Both the position numbers and the translations under genes were made by a program. Below, one piece after another: positions 30,604 to 42,288 of a DNA stretch of 64,000 nucleotides. The stretch comes from Maratus speciosus (lineage: Eukaryota > Arthropoda > Arachnida > Araneae > Salticidae), in NCBI GenBank assembly GCA_963932465.1, contig OZ010792.1:15207701-15271700 (forward strand), given 5' to 3'. The notes under the pieces are model-generated. The model saw only the letters and a program-made list of their open reading frames with translations, was not told where the DNA came from and did no database searches. Each line of letters starts with the position of its first letter. Position 1 is the first letter of the stretch.

Positions 30604-32600
30604 ACTATATATGTCGGAGACTTGAAAATTTGCATACTTATAGTAGAACACCACACATCAAACGGCAAATAATAAAATTTTGAAAAAGTCTAATATTTAA
30701 CCCTCTGGGCTCTAACTTGTGTATTTTAAGCAATTTTTCTAACTCAGCCCCTAATTTTTTTAAGTTGGAGACATGAAATTTTGCATACTTATAGCTGAAC
30801 ATCTCACATCAAACGACAAATAATATAATTTTGAAAAAGGCTTAATATTTAACCCTTTGGGCTCTAACTTGTGTATTTAAAGCAATTTTTCTAACTCAGC
30901 CCCTAATTAAGTTGTAGACATGACAGTTTGCATACTTATAGCTGAACACTTGCGATAACACGATAAATCATAAAATTTTGAAAAAGTCATATTTAACCCT
31001 CCGGTCACTTACCTCTGTATTTTAAGCAATTTTTCTAACTCAGCCCCTAATTAAGTTGGAGACATGACATTTTGCATACTTATAGCTGAACACCTCACAT
31101 CAAAAGACAAATAATAAAATTTTTAAAACGTCTAATATTTAACCCTCTGGGCTCTAACTTATGTATTTTAAACAATTTTTCTAACTCAGCCCCTAATTAA
31201 GTTGGAGACATGAAATTTCGCATACTTATAGCTGAAATCCTCACATTAAACGAGAAATAATAAAATTTTGAAAAATGTCTGATATTTAACCCTCTAGGCT
31301 CTAACTTATGTATTTTAAGCAATTTTTCTAACTCATCCCCTAACTAAGTTGGAGACTTGAAAGTTTTCATACTTATAGCTGAACACTTGCGATAACACGA
31401 TAAATCATAAAATTTTGAAAAAGTCATATTTAACCCTCCAGTCTCTAACTTCTGTATTTTAAGCAATTTTTCTAACTCAGCCCCTAATTAAGTTGGAGAC
31501 ATGAAATTTTGCATACTTATAGCTGAACACCTCACATCAAACAGCAAATAATAAAATTTTGAAAAAGTCTAATATTTAACCCTCTGGGCTCTAACTTGTG
31601 TATTTTAAGCAATTTTTCTAACTCAGCCCCTAATTAAGTTGGAGACATGACATTTTGCATACTTATAGCTGAACACCTCAGATCAAACGACAAATAATAA
31701 AATTTTGAAAAATGTCTGATATTTAACCCTCTAGGCTCTAACTTATGTATTTTAAGCAATTTTTCTAACTCATCCCCTAACTAAGTTGGAGACTTGAAAG
31801 TTTTCATACTTATAGCTGAACACTTGCGATAACACGATAAATCATAAAATTTTGAAAAAGTCATATTTAACCCTCCAGTCTCTAACTTCTGTATTTTAAG
31901 TAATTTTTCTAACTCAGCCCCTAATTAAGTTGGAGACATGAAATTTTGCATACTTATAGCTGAACACCTCACATCAAACAGCAAATAATAAAATTTTGAA
32001 AAAGTCTAATATTTAACCCTCTGGGCTCTAACTTGTGTATTTTAAGCAATTTTTCTAACTCAGCCCCTAATTAAGTTGGAGACATGACATTTTGCATACT
32101 TATAGCTGAACACCTCACATCAAACGACAAATAATAAAATTTTGAAAAAGTCTATTATTTAACCCTCTGGGCTCTAACTTGTGTATTTTAAGCATTTTTT
32201 CTAACTCAGCCCCTAATTAAGTTGGAGACATGACATTTTGCATACTTATAGTTGAACACCTCACATCAAACGACAAATAATAAAATTTTGAAAAAGTCTA
32301 TTATTTAACCCTCTGGGCTCTAACTTGTGTATTTTAAGCAATTTTTCTAACTCAGCCCCTAATTAAGTTGGAGACATGAAATTTTGCATACCTATAGCTG
32401 AACACCTCACATCAAACAGCAAATAATAAATTTTTGAAAAAGTCTAATATTTAACCCTCTGGGCTCTAACTTGTGTATTTTAAGCATTTTTTCTAACTCA
32501 GCCCCTAATTATGTTGGAAACATAAAAATTTGCATACTTATAGCTGAACACCTCACATCAAACGACAAATAATAAAATTTTGAAAAAATCCAATATTTAA
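30604..32600 (+). repeat. Tandem array of about 146-bp units (array C)
   Basis: About 13.5 units, each with 'atttaaccctctgggctct', 'taagcaatttttctaactca', 'cccctaattaagttggagac' and 'gcatacttatagctgaacac'. The 'tctaactt' anchor is at about 30711, 30863, 31004, 31153, 31300, 31443, 31590, 31737, 31881, 32027, 32173, 32319 and 32465. A three-unit block (31300-31736) is repeated at 31737-32172, so there is higher-order structure of 437 bp. The array is preceded by a TCTG/TCCG-rich head at 30540-30600 and abuts the inverted arm at 32614. Confidence 0.9.
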
Positions 32601-32613
32601 CCTCTAATATTTT

Positions 32614-33390
32614 GTCTCGCGCAATTTTTAAATTTAAACTGTTTTGCAATACTATTTTTTGTTCATTTTGCATAATAAGTGTAATGTGACGTAATTTGTT
32701 CTATTTCAGATTTCTAACGCATGTTAATGAATTTATTTTACAATATCCTTTCTCTTTTAAAATTCACATGTAAATTTAGTTTTTATGGCGTAATTTCCAA
32801 TAAGTGCCTGCTTTTTATACCTAATTATTTAATTCTAATTTGAAGGTTTTTTTTTCTGTTTATAATAGTAACGTGTAAATAATTTTTTTATTTGAAGCAA
32901 ACATTATTGTTTGCGCTGTTTATACAGTTGGCAACAGTTTAAATTAATACCATTTTATAAAATATGTAAAAATTATCTGTCAAAATGCTGAATATTTGAA
33001 TTTAAAATAGAAATGAAACCTCAAAAAATGAGACAAATTAAAAAAAATTAATGAAATCTGCAGACCGGGATCTTCTATTGAATAAAATGATCTAAAAATG
33101 ATTAAATTCCCATGCATAGCTTTTGCTCTTATAAATTTTTTTTTTAATGGAACGATTTTGTCCAACTTTAGCATTAAATATCTCTTAAAATAATTCTTCG
33201 ATTTGGAAACTGTATGCATTAGTGTGTTGATCAAACATTTCGCTATAATACCACCGATTTTCATATATTTGTATGCAATAGTTTTCTTAATATTAACGAA
33301 GAAAGACCTCCGGTCACAAAAAATTCAAAACTGGCGGCGTCGGCGGCGGTGACAGTTTTAGTTACTTTTTATAGAATAGAGAGATATATA
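32614..33390 (-). repeat. Right arm of the long inverted repeat
   Basis: It is the reverse complement of 27355-28110. The outer end carries 'ggcggcggtgacag' and 'agaatagagagata', and the inner end 'gtctcgcgcaattttt'. Confidence 0.75.
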
Positions 33391-34230
33391 AAAATGAAAA
33401 CTTGTCTATCTGTCTGTTTGTAATTCTATAAAAAAATCCACAATTTGGAAGCCAAAATTGTGAAGAGATCCGTACATGTGTATTAAAACATGGCCGAGAC
33501 AACTAAAGTAATCCGGAATCGAAATAACTTATAGTTAATTTTTAATTAATAAAAACCCACCAATTTAACAGCAATTTCTTATCAAATTTAAACATTTTTC
33601 GTTATAGCAGCGGCCAACAATTAAAAAACACAATAAAATTATTACTACAACAATTAATTTTCTACTGCAAGATTTCCACGTGAAAAATGAAAATGAAATA
33701 AATAGTTTGCCGAATTAAAAAAAAAATGTGAATATTGCGTCATAACTTTTCTATTGCAAGATATTCACGTGAAATATGAAAATGAAATTAATGGTTTGAC
33801 GAATTTAAATGAAAGTGAATATAACTTCATAACTTTTCTATTTCAAGGTTTCCACGTGAAAGAAGAAAATATTACGTCATATTGGAAATATAAAGGGCAT
33901 GGTGGATATAGTATAACGTCATATGAGTGTCAAAAATGTATTGAAGCATGATAAAAACCCGATTAGGGAAATATTGGCGTATTTTAACATTATTGCTCCA
34001 ATTATAAATTGAAATAAGTTCATTTATAGCTGTATTCTTTTGCGTCTGTTATATACATTTATACATTTTTATATAGCGTTTTCATATGATTCATTCAACA
34101 ACATTTCGACTGTTTTTTTTTAATGTTTGTTTTGTGTTGTATGTTAAATTTTGAAATTGATTTTTCAGAACAAACATCCTTCAAATTCTGGGCAACGCCG
34201 GCAGTTTAGTTTGTAACCGATAAATAGCTT
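33391..34230 (+). repeat. Helitron-like candidate with an 88-bp internal repeat
   Basis: The head 'atatataaaaatgaaaac' plus 'tctatctgtctgtttg' and the tail 'tgggcaacgccggcagttta' resemble non-autonomous Helitron ends. The middle has three units around 'cacgtgaaa' at 33677, 33766 and 33853 with 'tttctattgcaag' and 'gcgtcataac'. A related block is at 53205-53540. No Rep/helicase is encoded. The frame at 33754-33951 is a shadow of the repeat. Confidence 0.4.
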
Positions 34231-34289
34231 TTGTATCTGTACATCTAATGCTAATATTATAAAGCGTTATAATATTATAAAGTATATAA

Positions 34290-35060
34290 TATTATTAATG
34301 CTTGTACGTTTGTGAGGTGTTGTCTCTGAAACTACATAGCCAACTTAAAAAAATGTTGGTGGCCATCTCTGCTCCGAAAAAAAGACTATTTTATGTCAGT
34401 GCAAGAACCTATATCGCTGAAGGAGCAAAAAAGTTCTAAAATTGTGATTTCTGCGATATTGATTGGGTTAGAAACTTTAAATTTAGTGCGGTAGTTACTT
34501 TTAAGATGTAAATACTCGTAATGAACGCTCTCTAAAAGGTTCAATTTGACGGATAAACGTAAAAATTTCTAGAAAGGTTCTAAACTATGATTTATTTGGA
34601 ATACTGAAATTTTTGGGATACTGTTGGGGCTAGAAACTAGAACTTTGGCATGGTAGTAATTAATAAGATGTAAATGCTCGTTGTAGAACGAATTCTAAAA
34701 AATAGAAAGACTAAACAAAGCGGAAAAAAGATCTAAAGATGATCTAAGTAACGAAGAACATGGAACTGTTAGGAATATAAACATGAAAATTGACATGGCT
34801 GTATTTATCATGACGTAAATTCTTGAATTGAACAATTTCTAAAAATGTCGCTATATAAAACAGGGCAGAAACAAAAATCTTTCAAAAATTTTCTATTTCT
34901 CTGTCACTGCTGAGCCCAAAATCTTGAAATTTTGCTTCGGGTTAGTTTTAAAATATACAATTGTCTCTATGAATGGTTTCTAAAAAATTTAAAATTTAAA
35001 AAGATGAAATTAGCGGAAAGCGATCTCAATTACCATTAATTTGGAATTATTAGGTACAGC
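34290..35060 (+). repeat. Degenerate array block, same family as 15.4-18.1 kb
   Basis: The head 'tctctgaaactac' is followed by units with 'ttacttttaagatgtaaatactcg' near 34500, 34665, 34813 and 34955, about 150 bp apart. No gene. Confidence 0.6.
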
Positions 35061-36299
35061 AACTTTAAATATTTCATAATGCTGCATTTCCTCCGCAAAA
35101 CATGCGATTTAAATGCAACAAAACTGATACCCACCTAGCATTAAATAAATTGTGTAAATATTGAATAAAGACCTGTATGAAACAGTGAGTAGGTTGCCCG
35201 AAAGTACTTGTTAAAGTGCTCCTTCTCTAGGCTTTTCTCTCTCTCGCCAGGCCACTAACAGAGGGAAGTGCCGTTTTAAATGTGATATGAATTTTTTATC
35301 CGATTCATTTTTCTAGACATTTTATCATAAGGTCATATTCTCAATTACCATTAGTAGATTTTTTATATATTAACTTATTCTGGTGAAATTTTGTAATCGG
35401 GTTCATATTAGCGTATGTTAGCTTGCATGATTTGCTGAATAAATATGTATGGATTTGTAAATTATTTCAAATGACACTTTGACAGCTCAAAAGTTATGCA
35501 GACGATATATTCAGATCTTGTGTCATACTTTATGTTGTAATCATTGCCGATTTCTTTTATTTAATACATGCTAAATACAGCTCAACTTGTGCAGAATATG
35601 TTTGAAAACAAAACAATACAGCGTATGTAGTGGCCAGCATACACTCATCATTTAAATCCGATCGAGCATATCTAAAACACACTCTAACGAAGCATTGCAT
35701 GCCACTTTTGATGTATTCGGTACTTTGATACTACATTAGATTTTGAGAAGAGAATTCCTTAAATGTTATCGACAACCTCATTGCATCCGTGGAAAACAGA
35801 TATTGTACAATATTAACTATTCCGGGGGAGCACACACCATATAAAGTATAGTCCATTCTTTTTAAACATCATATATTTGTCATTTAAAGTTACTCAAATT
35901 GGTGCGGAGCGTCTGTTTATGCTCTTGACATCATTTTATACAGTTAAAATTCCGATATAAGTAAATTAGTGTTTCATTTTCTATTTTACTTTTAATATAT
36001 TGCGTACTTTCAATTTTATATCCATGCTTGGCTGTCTTGAATGGTTTGATTTCCCATTTTTTTAAACAGTGTATACGAATTTATATATAAGATTTTGTAA
36101 TTCTACAATTCGTTTATTTTCATCATTTCAATTTTTCGCAGTATATGGACAATTAAAGATAACATCTCATTTTCTTTGCTTCCACATGTTATTATTAAAT
36201 CTATGTTCTCAGTAATATCGCTCAGACTAATCCCTCTGAGGGAAGTCCTAGTATACGTATATTTGAAAAGTGTAAATAATTTTGCTGGTGGGAATCTAT
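35061..36299. other. Non-coding stretch, nothing recognised
   Basis: AT-rich sequence with no convincing frame, RNA or repeat boundary. It contains phrases such as 'cattgcatgccacttttgatg' that could be remnants of an old mariner-like gene, but I could not support this. Confidence 0.35.
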
Positions 36300-36770
36300 A
36301 AAACGATCTATTCTAAAAAAAATGTAACTAAAGCTATCAATGAATTCTGCGAAACCGGGGATCTTTCTTCGCTGAAAAATACTGCATACAAAAATATGAA
36401 AATCCGTGGTATTATAGAGAAATGTTTGATAAATACGCTGATGTAGACAGTTTTGCAATCGAAGAATTATTTTAAGAGATATTTAATGTTAAAATTATGT
36501 TAAATTATGTTATGTTCAATTCAAATTTTCAGCATTCCCAGATACATTTTTTAAATATTTTAGAAAAGGTTAATATTTTAAATTGTTGTCATTTGTTAAA
36601 ATAGCGCAATGAACAATATTTACTTTAAATTATAAACTTATTCACACGTGACTATTATAAACAGAAATAAACCTTTCACATTTGAATTAAACGATTGTGT
36701 GTTAAAACAGGAAAATATTGAAAATTACCTCATAAAAATTGTTTTTACACAGGCATTTTAAAAGAAACAG
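36300..36770 (+). repeat. Third, decayed copy of the 27355-28110 arm
   Basis: It contains 'tattctaaaaaaaatgtaac', 'atctttcttcgctgaaaaatactgcata' and 'agagatatttaatg' in the same order as the two arms, with internal deletions. Confidence 0.6.
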
Positions 36771-36794
36771 AAAACCAGAAAATAGGAAATCTGG

Positions 36795-37200
36795 TTTTTC
36801 AGAATTTAGTGCCGCCCCCGATGAAAATATATGTATATAGAGAGTGATAGGACAAAACATATTCCAGTTTTAAGACTTAAAACACACGCTTTTATTTTAT
36901 ATAAAATGACGTCATCCGCATCCGCTGAAGAATTCCTCGTTTGCGATCCAATCTTAACCCCTTAACAGTGTGGCCCGAACTGGATCCGGGCAAGAACACT
37001 TTGCTTGCTTCGTTATTAAAAGCATTTTGATCCAATAATTTGTAATTGTAAATTTATCTTTATTGATTGTCAGATATTTTTCGATTAAGTGAGGTAAATA
37101 TTTTAGTATGGAAAAAGTGGTGTCCAGCCCCATTTTTAATTTTTTTGTAAGAAAACAAATGTCACTGTTAAGGGGTTAAAAAACATCTACAGTAAAGTAC
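36795..37200 (-). repeat. Paralogue of 47230-47690, occupied by a different MITE
   Basis: Flank sequences 'gaatttagtgccgcccc', 'gacaaaacatattccag' and 'cttcagcggatg' (reversed) match 47230-47690 in inverse orientation. This copy holds the MITE at 36954-37179 and lacks the one at 47392-47630. The other copy has the reverse arrangement. Confidence 0.85.
36954..37179 (+). mobile_element. TTAA MITE, family 'AACAGTGTGGCCC', copy 2
   Basis: It starts TTAACCCCTTAACAGTG and ends CACTGTTAAGGGGTTAA. It is nearly identical to 5286-5512. The unoccupied site survives at 47275-47278 in the inverted paralogue, where a single TTAA separates the same flanks. Confidence 0.95.
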
Positions 37201-37229
37201 GCATAGGACGTCACTAACGCTGAATAATA

Positions 37230-37660
37230 CACAAATCGAAAAAAAGAGATATCTGCCATAGCCAAGAACTTAAAAATTTTTTTTGGTTCAATTCTATGCA
37301 GTTCTATGCAAAACTTCATACACTTTTCGATGGTACAATATTCAAAACCGCACAAAAATCGCTATTACAGCGCCCCCTACCGGCGATTTTTTTCCAAATT
37401 CAGGGAGGACCTGCTTGCCATAGCCAAAAACTTAAAATAAAAATTTGGTTCAATTCTATCCATAACTTCATACAATTTTTGACGGTACAATGGCGACAGA
37501 CAGACGGACAGACGGACACACCGACAGACAGACATTTTCTATAAACATATTTTTGGGGATCTCTGACCCCTAAAACGTGTAAATCTGTCGAAAAACGGAA
37601 GTCAAAAAAAATTTCGATTGCAATACTTTCTTCTATTGAAGAGAGAAGAAGAAAGTAAAA
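37230..37660 (-). repeat. Reversed head of the array A/B element family
   Basis: 'cagacagacggacagacgg' followed by 'ggggatctctgacccctaaa', 'cgtgtaaatctgtcg' and 'caatactttcttctattg' is the reverse of the heads at 24340 and 55340. The 145-bp units are not present in this copy. Confidence 0.65.
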
Positions 37661-37664
37661 AAGG

Positions 37665-39340
37665 GTGATACCGGCAACCTCGGCAGGTATTCAGAACATA
37701 AGAATTATAAACATAAGTGCCTACTAGCATTCCTGGCAGAAAACTGTCATGAAAGTTATTCTTCGGAAATACGTGTATTTAAAAAATAGATCAGTTTAGA
37801 ACGCTGCTCAAACACAAATTTTGTATGAGCTATTAATGTTTATTATTAAAGGAATATTAAAAGGGAATATTTCTCAAAATATAATATCTATAAAATTTCT
37901 TCCAATTAAGTTAATTAAACTAAACCATGTTTCTATTTAAAATGATTCTATAAATTTAGTATATTTTCCTAATTTATTCCTCAATCCTCCATAACATTTT
38001 TTATATATATATATATATTTTTCATATGAAAAGTTTGGAAAATAATTAGCTTTTTTCAGATAATGAATGCATTACAGTTCATTATGCGAGAATAAAATTG
38101 ATATAATGATCATATTAAAATAAGCGCTCTTTTTAGAATAAAGATAAATTATTTTCTGTTTATAATGAATTAAAGAAAAGACAATGGGATTTCAAAATTG
38201 TCATAATTTTTTAAAACTAAATATATAAAAAAAAAAGAGCTGAAACTGTTATCCACATTTAGTCTATTTAAATCATTAATGAAATAATTAATTTTTGAAG
38301 TTTTTGAAACCGTATTAACTGAAAATAAATTGTCACAGTGTCTTTTTGAGGTGCGATCGTAATTATATAAATACGTAGCACCTATATTCGTCGTTCAGTC
38401 CGTCTGTCTGTCTGTTCGTCCCTCCGCATATAACAGCACAAAAACTACCCAACCGAAGCATTTGAAATTCTAAATATTTAATTGTTACATAATTTTATCG
38501 AGTCATTTCAAATTTCAGTAAAACCGGATGTATAGTTTAATGACAGAAACAGTCAAAAGGTTTCCGTTACATTACGGCCAATGGGAAAAAATTATTTCAA
38601 GCGCATTTTAACCTTCCGTCTACCAGACGGGTCCATTGGACCCGACATGTACATTCAAAATATTTATTCAAACCAGAATTTTTTTCAAAACAAACTAATG
38701 TATAAATCAGACAATAATAAGTTAAATAAACAAATTAAATAGTTTTAAGTAAAAATTCTGGTGTAGAATGTTTTTATAAAACTTGAGTAAAATTTCCGGT
38801 AGTTCTAGGGTTAATGACGTTACAGCTTTTCGAACTGAATGAAATGGATATGCACTTATGAAGTGCACTAAAATATACATTCAGTTCAATATGTGGAGCA
38901 AAAAATATTTATAAAACTAGTTATTGTACGAACGCTCCTCATTTGCCTCGTTTGACGAACAATTTCCAACTTGTTTTTCATTAATTTAGTTTTTAGAGGG
39001 GCAAAAGCTTACAACACACGAAAGACGGGAAATTTTACTCAAGTTTTATAAAAATGTTTTATACTAGAACTTTTATTTAAAACTGTTTAACTTATTTATT
39101 TTACTTTTGTTTTTTTCTTTCTTTTAAACTTATTTTATAAAGAAACTACGATTCGAACCGAAATATATTCATTAGATTTAAAGACAAAATAACCTCCGGC
39201 GTCTTTCTATTGCAGGCTTCAGAGTGGTTACTTTTTACAGAGACTACAATAAAATGTATACAACAGCGATTCCTTTCCGAAAATTTTCCTTTTAGATTTA
39301 AACTATCTTTTACACGTGGTAAGCACACACCTTGTAGTTT
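37665..39340 (+). repeat. Dispersed repeat, paralogue of 57680-59200
   Basis: It starts 'agggtgataccggcaacctc' and runs in parallel with 57685 onward. It lacks the TTAA elements found there (at 57872, 58586 and 59167) and keeps single TTAA sites at 37846-37849, 38981-38984 and 39124-39127. It has its own insertion at about 38345-38975, which contains the MITE at 38608-38814. Confidence 0.8.
38608..38814 (-). mobile_element. TTAA MITE, family 'CTAGAACTACCGG', copy 2
   Basis: It starts TTAACCTTCCGTCTACCAG and ends CCGGTAGTTCTAGGGTTAA, the inverse orientation of 18956-19163. The internal 'gggtccattggacccg' is conserved. Confidence 0.95.
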
Positions 39341-39399
39341 TTGTTTTCTTCTTTTTTAGCATTTGTTGTAGTAATGCGCCATAAAAATAATTTTATAAA

Positions 39400-40320
39400 A
39401 TTAGTGGTGGCTGAAAAAGTAACCGCTCAAAGACTTGTTTCAGTGTTTATTTTTCTTCTGAAATCAGTCAAATTTTCTCTAAAGTTTATAATTGGAAAAA
39501 ATATAGGGTTGGAATATTGATAAAAATATAATGCGAGTATAAATTCTCTTTAACACTATAAAGTCATAATTTTAAATATTTCTATAAAAAACATTTATTT
39601 TTTTCAAAAGCTGAATCTTCCTTTTTCCTGAAACTGTTATTTATTTTTCATTCATTTATAATTCATTTAACCTAGTGATCCTTTTAGAGAAAGAAATCAT
39701 TGCAGAATAAATTTTAATTGGGAAACAGTTAGCTCTTTACCAAATAACGGATGAATTAACTTTTATTTTGTGAGATGAATGCGGTATAATAATCACATTA
39801 AGATCCGCTCTTCACTTAGAATATGGAATATTTATCTTCTTTTCAAAGGGAATAAAAGAACAACGTTAAAAGATTTAAAATATCATATTTTTTTTCTTTT
39901 TACAGAAATACGACAAGTAAAATTACTGCAAAAAATGCAATCACTTTTAGTTTTTTGTAGAATTTTTGAGATAGTTATAATTTTTTTGTTGTTGAAAAAT
40001 TGTCTGAATACAGTACTGTATAAAAAGATTGACCAAGTAACTTAATAAAATTTAATAATTTTTACCTTTCTTAATACTTAATAAAATAGGTAAGGTTACT
40101 TTGTTTCGAAAAAATTATATATGATTCTCGGAAAGATTTATTATACAGGAAAAAAGTCAGAGATACATTTTTCATATAATCTTTTCTTCTGTTGCATACC
40201 GGCAATACAAGTAAAAACTACTGTCGTGTGGCTGTTTTACGCTAAAATATTGCAAATTAGTAAATATTTTAATAAATATGTCTCAAAATGCCTTATTTTA
40301 TATAATTATTTATTTTATAA
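39400..40320. repeat. Backbone repeat block
   Basis: It contains 'tgtgagatgaatgcggtataataatcac', matching 7363 and 25980. Frames at 39779-40045 and 40121-40327 are AT-rich shadows without family resemblance. Confidence 0.45.
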
Positions 40321-40330
40321 AACTTAACCT

Positions 40331-40445
40331 TTACCCTTTAATTCCCATGATTGAATACGTTCTTAGAAATTACGTAGTCCAGAGAATCTGACTTTGCACC
40401 AGAAAGTTTCAATGGTTAATTTCGCTTTATTTAAATACGGAACAA
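40331..40445 (+). mobile_element. Truncated TTAA MITE, family 'CATTCCCATGG'
   Basis: It starts TTACCCTTTAATTCCCATG and follows 14731-14968 for about 110 bp ('aaattacgtagt', 'gcaccagaaa', 'tttcaatg'). It stops where the non-LTR element's 3' part begins. Confidence 0.65.
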
Positions 40446-41164
40446 TGGAACAATGTAAGCTGGTTCATGGATTTCCTAGTTGCGGGACAACTTCACATCC
40501 AGTATAGAGGTAATGCGTGTTTCTATGCAATGGGAGCCACGAAAAGATGTTTAGACGCGGCTGGTGGCCATAAAAAATAAAAGATTTAAAGTTTAAGAGT
40601 AAGAGAACTTACAAATAAAATGCTAGTATAACAATAAGGTAAAAAAAAATGTTCCATTTCATCCAAAAACTAACAGTCCGTTGACAGGCGAAAAAGCTAC
40701 CAAAGGGAAGCCCTAGCATAAAAAAAGACCCTTTACAGAGACCATACATAGATTAAGAAAAAAAAAAAAATGCAAAGCACAGTGCGAAACAAATTTGGAA
40801 AAGAATAAAAAGAATTTACATATTTACAAAAAGATTATAGAAATTCACAAGTAAGAGTAATAAAAAAACGATAATAAAAAACATAACTGAGGGGAGTTCA
40901 GACTAACTGAACTGAAAAAGGCCTAATATTAAGGGGAACATGGGAAAAAAGAGGATGGCGCCCGTCCAGTCTGGTTATTCGATGAAAATGGATGATAAAA
41001 TGATACCAAGGTAATAGAACAAAAGAATAATAAGGTAAGACAATTTAAAAAACCTGACAGAACGATAATAAAGCAGTTAAAAGAGTTTTTTTTTTTGTAT
41101 TATTAAATACAAAACAGACAGAACAAGACACGGAAAAAAGGCAAAAGTTTAACAGGGGAAGAAA

Positions 41165-41980
41165 TTACTCTTCATTTAAGTTAAGAAGGTTAGCAAGTTT
41201 GTCGAACTCGTTGATAATAACAATCATTTTTTGTATGGGGTTATCATATTTTTTGGTTTGAGTTGAAATATTTTTGATGCAGCTTAAGAATTTGGCGATT
41301 TGAAAGACTTCTTTGAGTTCATTAAAAGTATTAAGTATATCTTTGATGTTATTAAAGTAATTTATAGGGATTTTTAGATTTTGAGTGTTATTTGAATTTT
41401 CAGTAGTAGGGAAGAAAGGGGTATTTGAGGTTTCGCTATCATTATTTTCAGAATTTAACATGCTATTACTAGTTGATGGTTCAGTGGACTTAGATATTTT
41501 GGTGTAGTTGAAATTTTTAAAGATATCAGCAAGAATTTGGTTTTCAGTGGAGGGATTGCTGACGCTATTACTTGTATTTTTTCGGTTATGTTTATTTTCC
41601 AGTCTGTATGGATTTTTGGGACAACCGCGGTAATTTGCGGGATGTCCAAGTCCGCAATTGGCGGTTTTAGGTTTAATTCTACCCTTGAGCTCACAGGCAG
41701 TGCTCAAGTGTAATTCTCCGCATTTAACACATTTGGCATCAAAGCCACATACCTCTGAGGCATGCCCGTAACCTTGACACCTGCAGCATTGTTTAACTTT
41801 GGTTTGGTAGTAAAGGCTTCAATTTTGACTGAAATGTAATGTATCTCATTTATTTTGTATATGTCCTCAAAGTTACTACGTGGAATAACATTAACCATAT
41901 AAAGTGGCTTAGGATTTCCTGTTTTTCTATTTTTTAGCATGGCAGCCCTCGTGACTGCAAACCCATGCTCTTTAAGGCTA
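41165..41980 (-). pseudogene. Non-LTR ORF1 (gag), C-terminal part with zinc knuckles
   Basis: With one frame change near 41720, this part shows a PRE_C2HC-type segment (GNPKPLYMVNV) and then two complete CCHC knuckles, CCRCQGYGHASEVC and CVKCGELHLSTAC. A third knuckle follows (NCGLGHPANYRGCP), of which the first cysteine is lost. The remaining 140 residues are Asn/Ser-rich with a weak helix near the end. This is the nucleic-acid-binding gag of Jockey/CR1-like elements. It continues the fragment at 43813-44592, from which it was separated by the Penelope insertion. Confidence 0.85.
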
Positions 41981-41990
41981 TCTTCAATTA
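41979..41990. other. 12-bp target duplication, left copy
   Basis: TATCTTCAATTA is here and at 43801-43812, flanking the Penelope-like element. It lies in the ORF1 sequence encoding '..LIED'. Confidence 0.9.
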
Positions 41991-42146
41991 TTAAATTATA
42001 AACAGAACTTCTCTTATACGTCCATTAAAAATATTTCACAAATGTATATTCTAAAAACACACTCAAAATATATATTAAACATTTAATTGCTAAAAAGGAC
42101 GTCAAATGTTAATAAAATACATTAAAAGATGTTAATAATTTGACAT

Positions 42147-42177
42147 GTTTCGATTAAATTTACTCAATCATCATCAG
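42147..42177 (-). ncRNA. Hammerhead-like core, Penelope element 1, left
   Basis: On the minus strand it reads CTGATGA, an extra T, helix GATTGA/TTAATC (one G-U pair), then GAAAC. The partner at 43655-43685 has a perfect helix. Flanking helices are not resolved. Confidence 0.5.
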
Positions 42178-42288
42178 AAAAACAAATAAACACTAAGATG
42201 GAAAATGACAATAAACTATTACAAATGAAATTTAAAAATAAATAAGTAAAAATCACGCGCGTAATATTTTAACATGTTTCACGTTGCC

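Noticed and set aside
35570..35870. Possible mariner transposase remnant
   Set aside because: A few phrases seemed suggestive, but no catalytic motif or inverted repeats could be identified.
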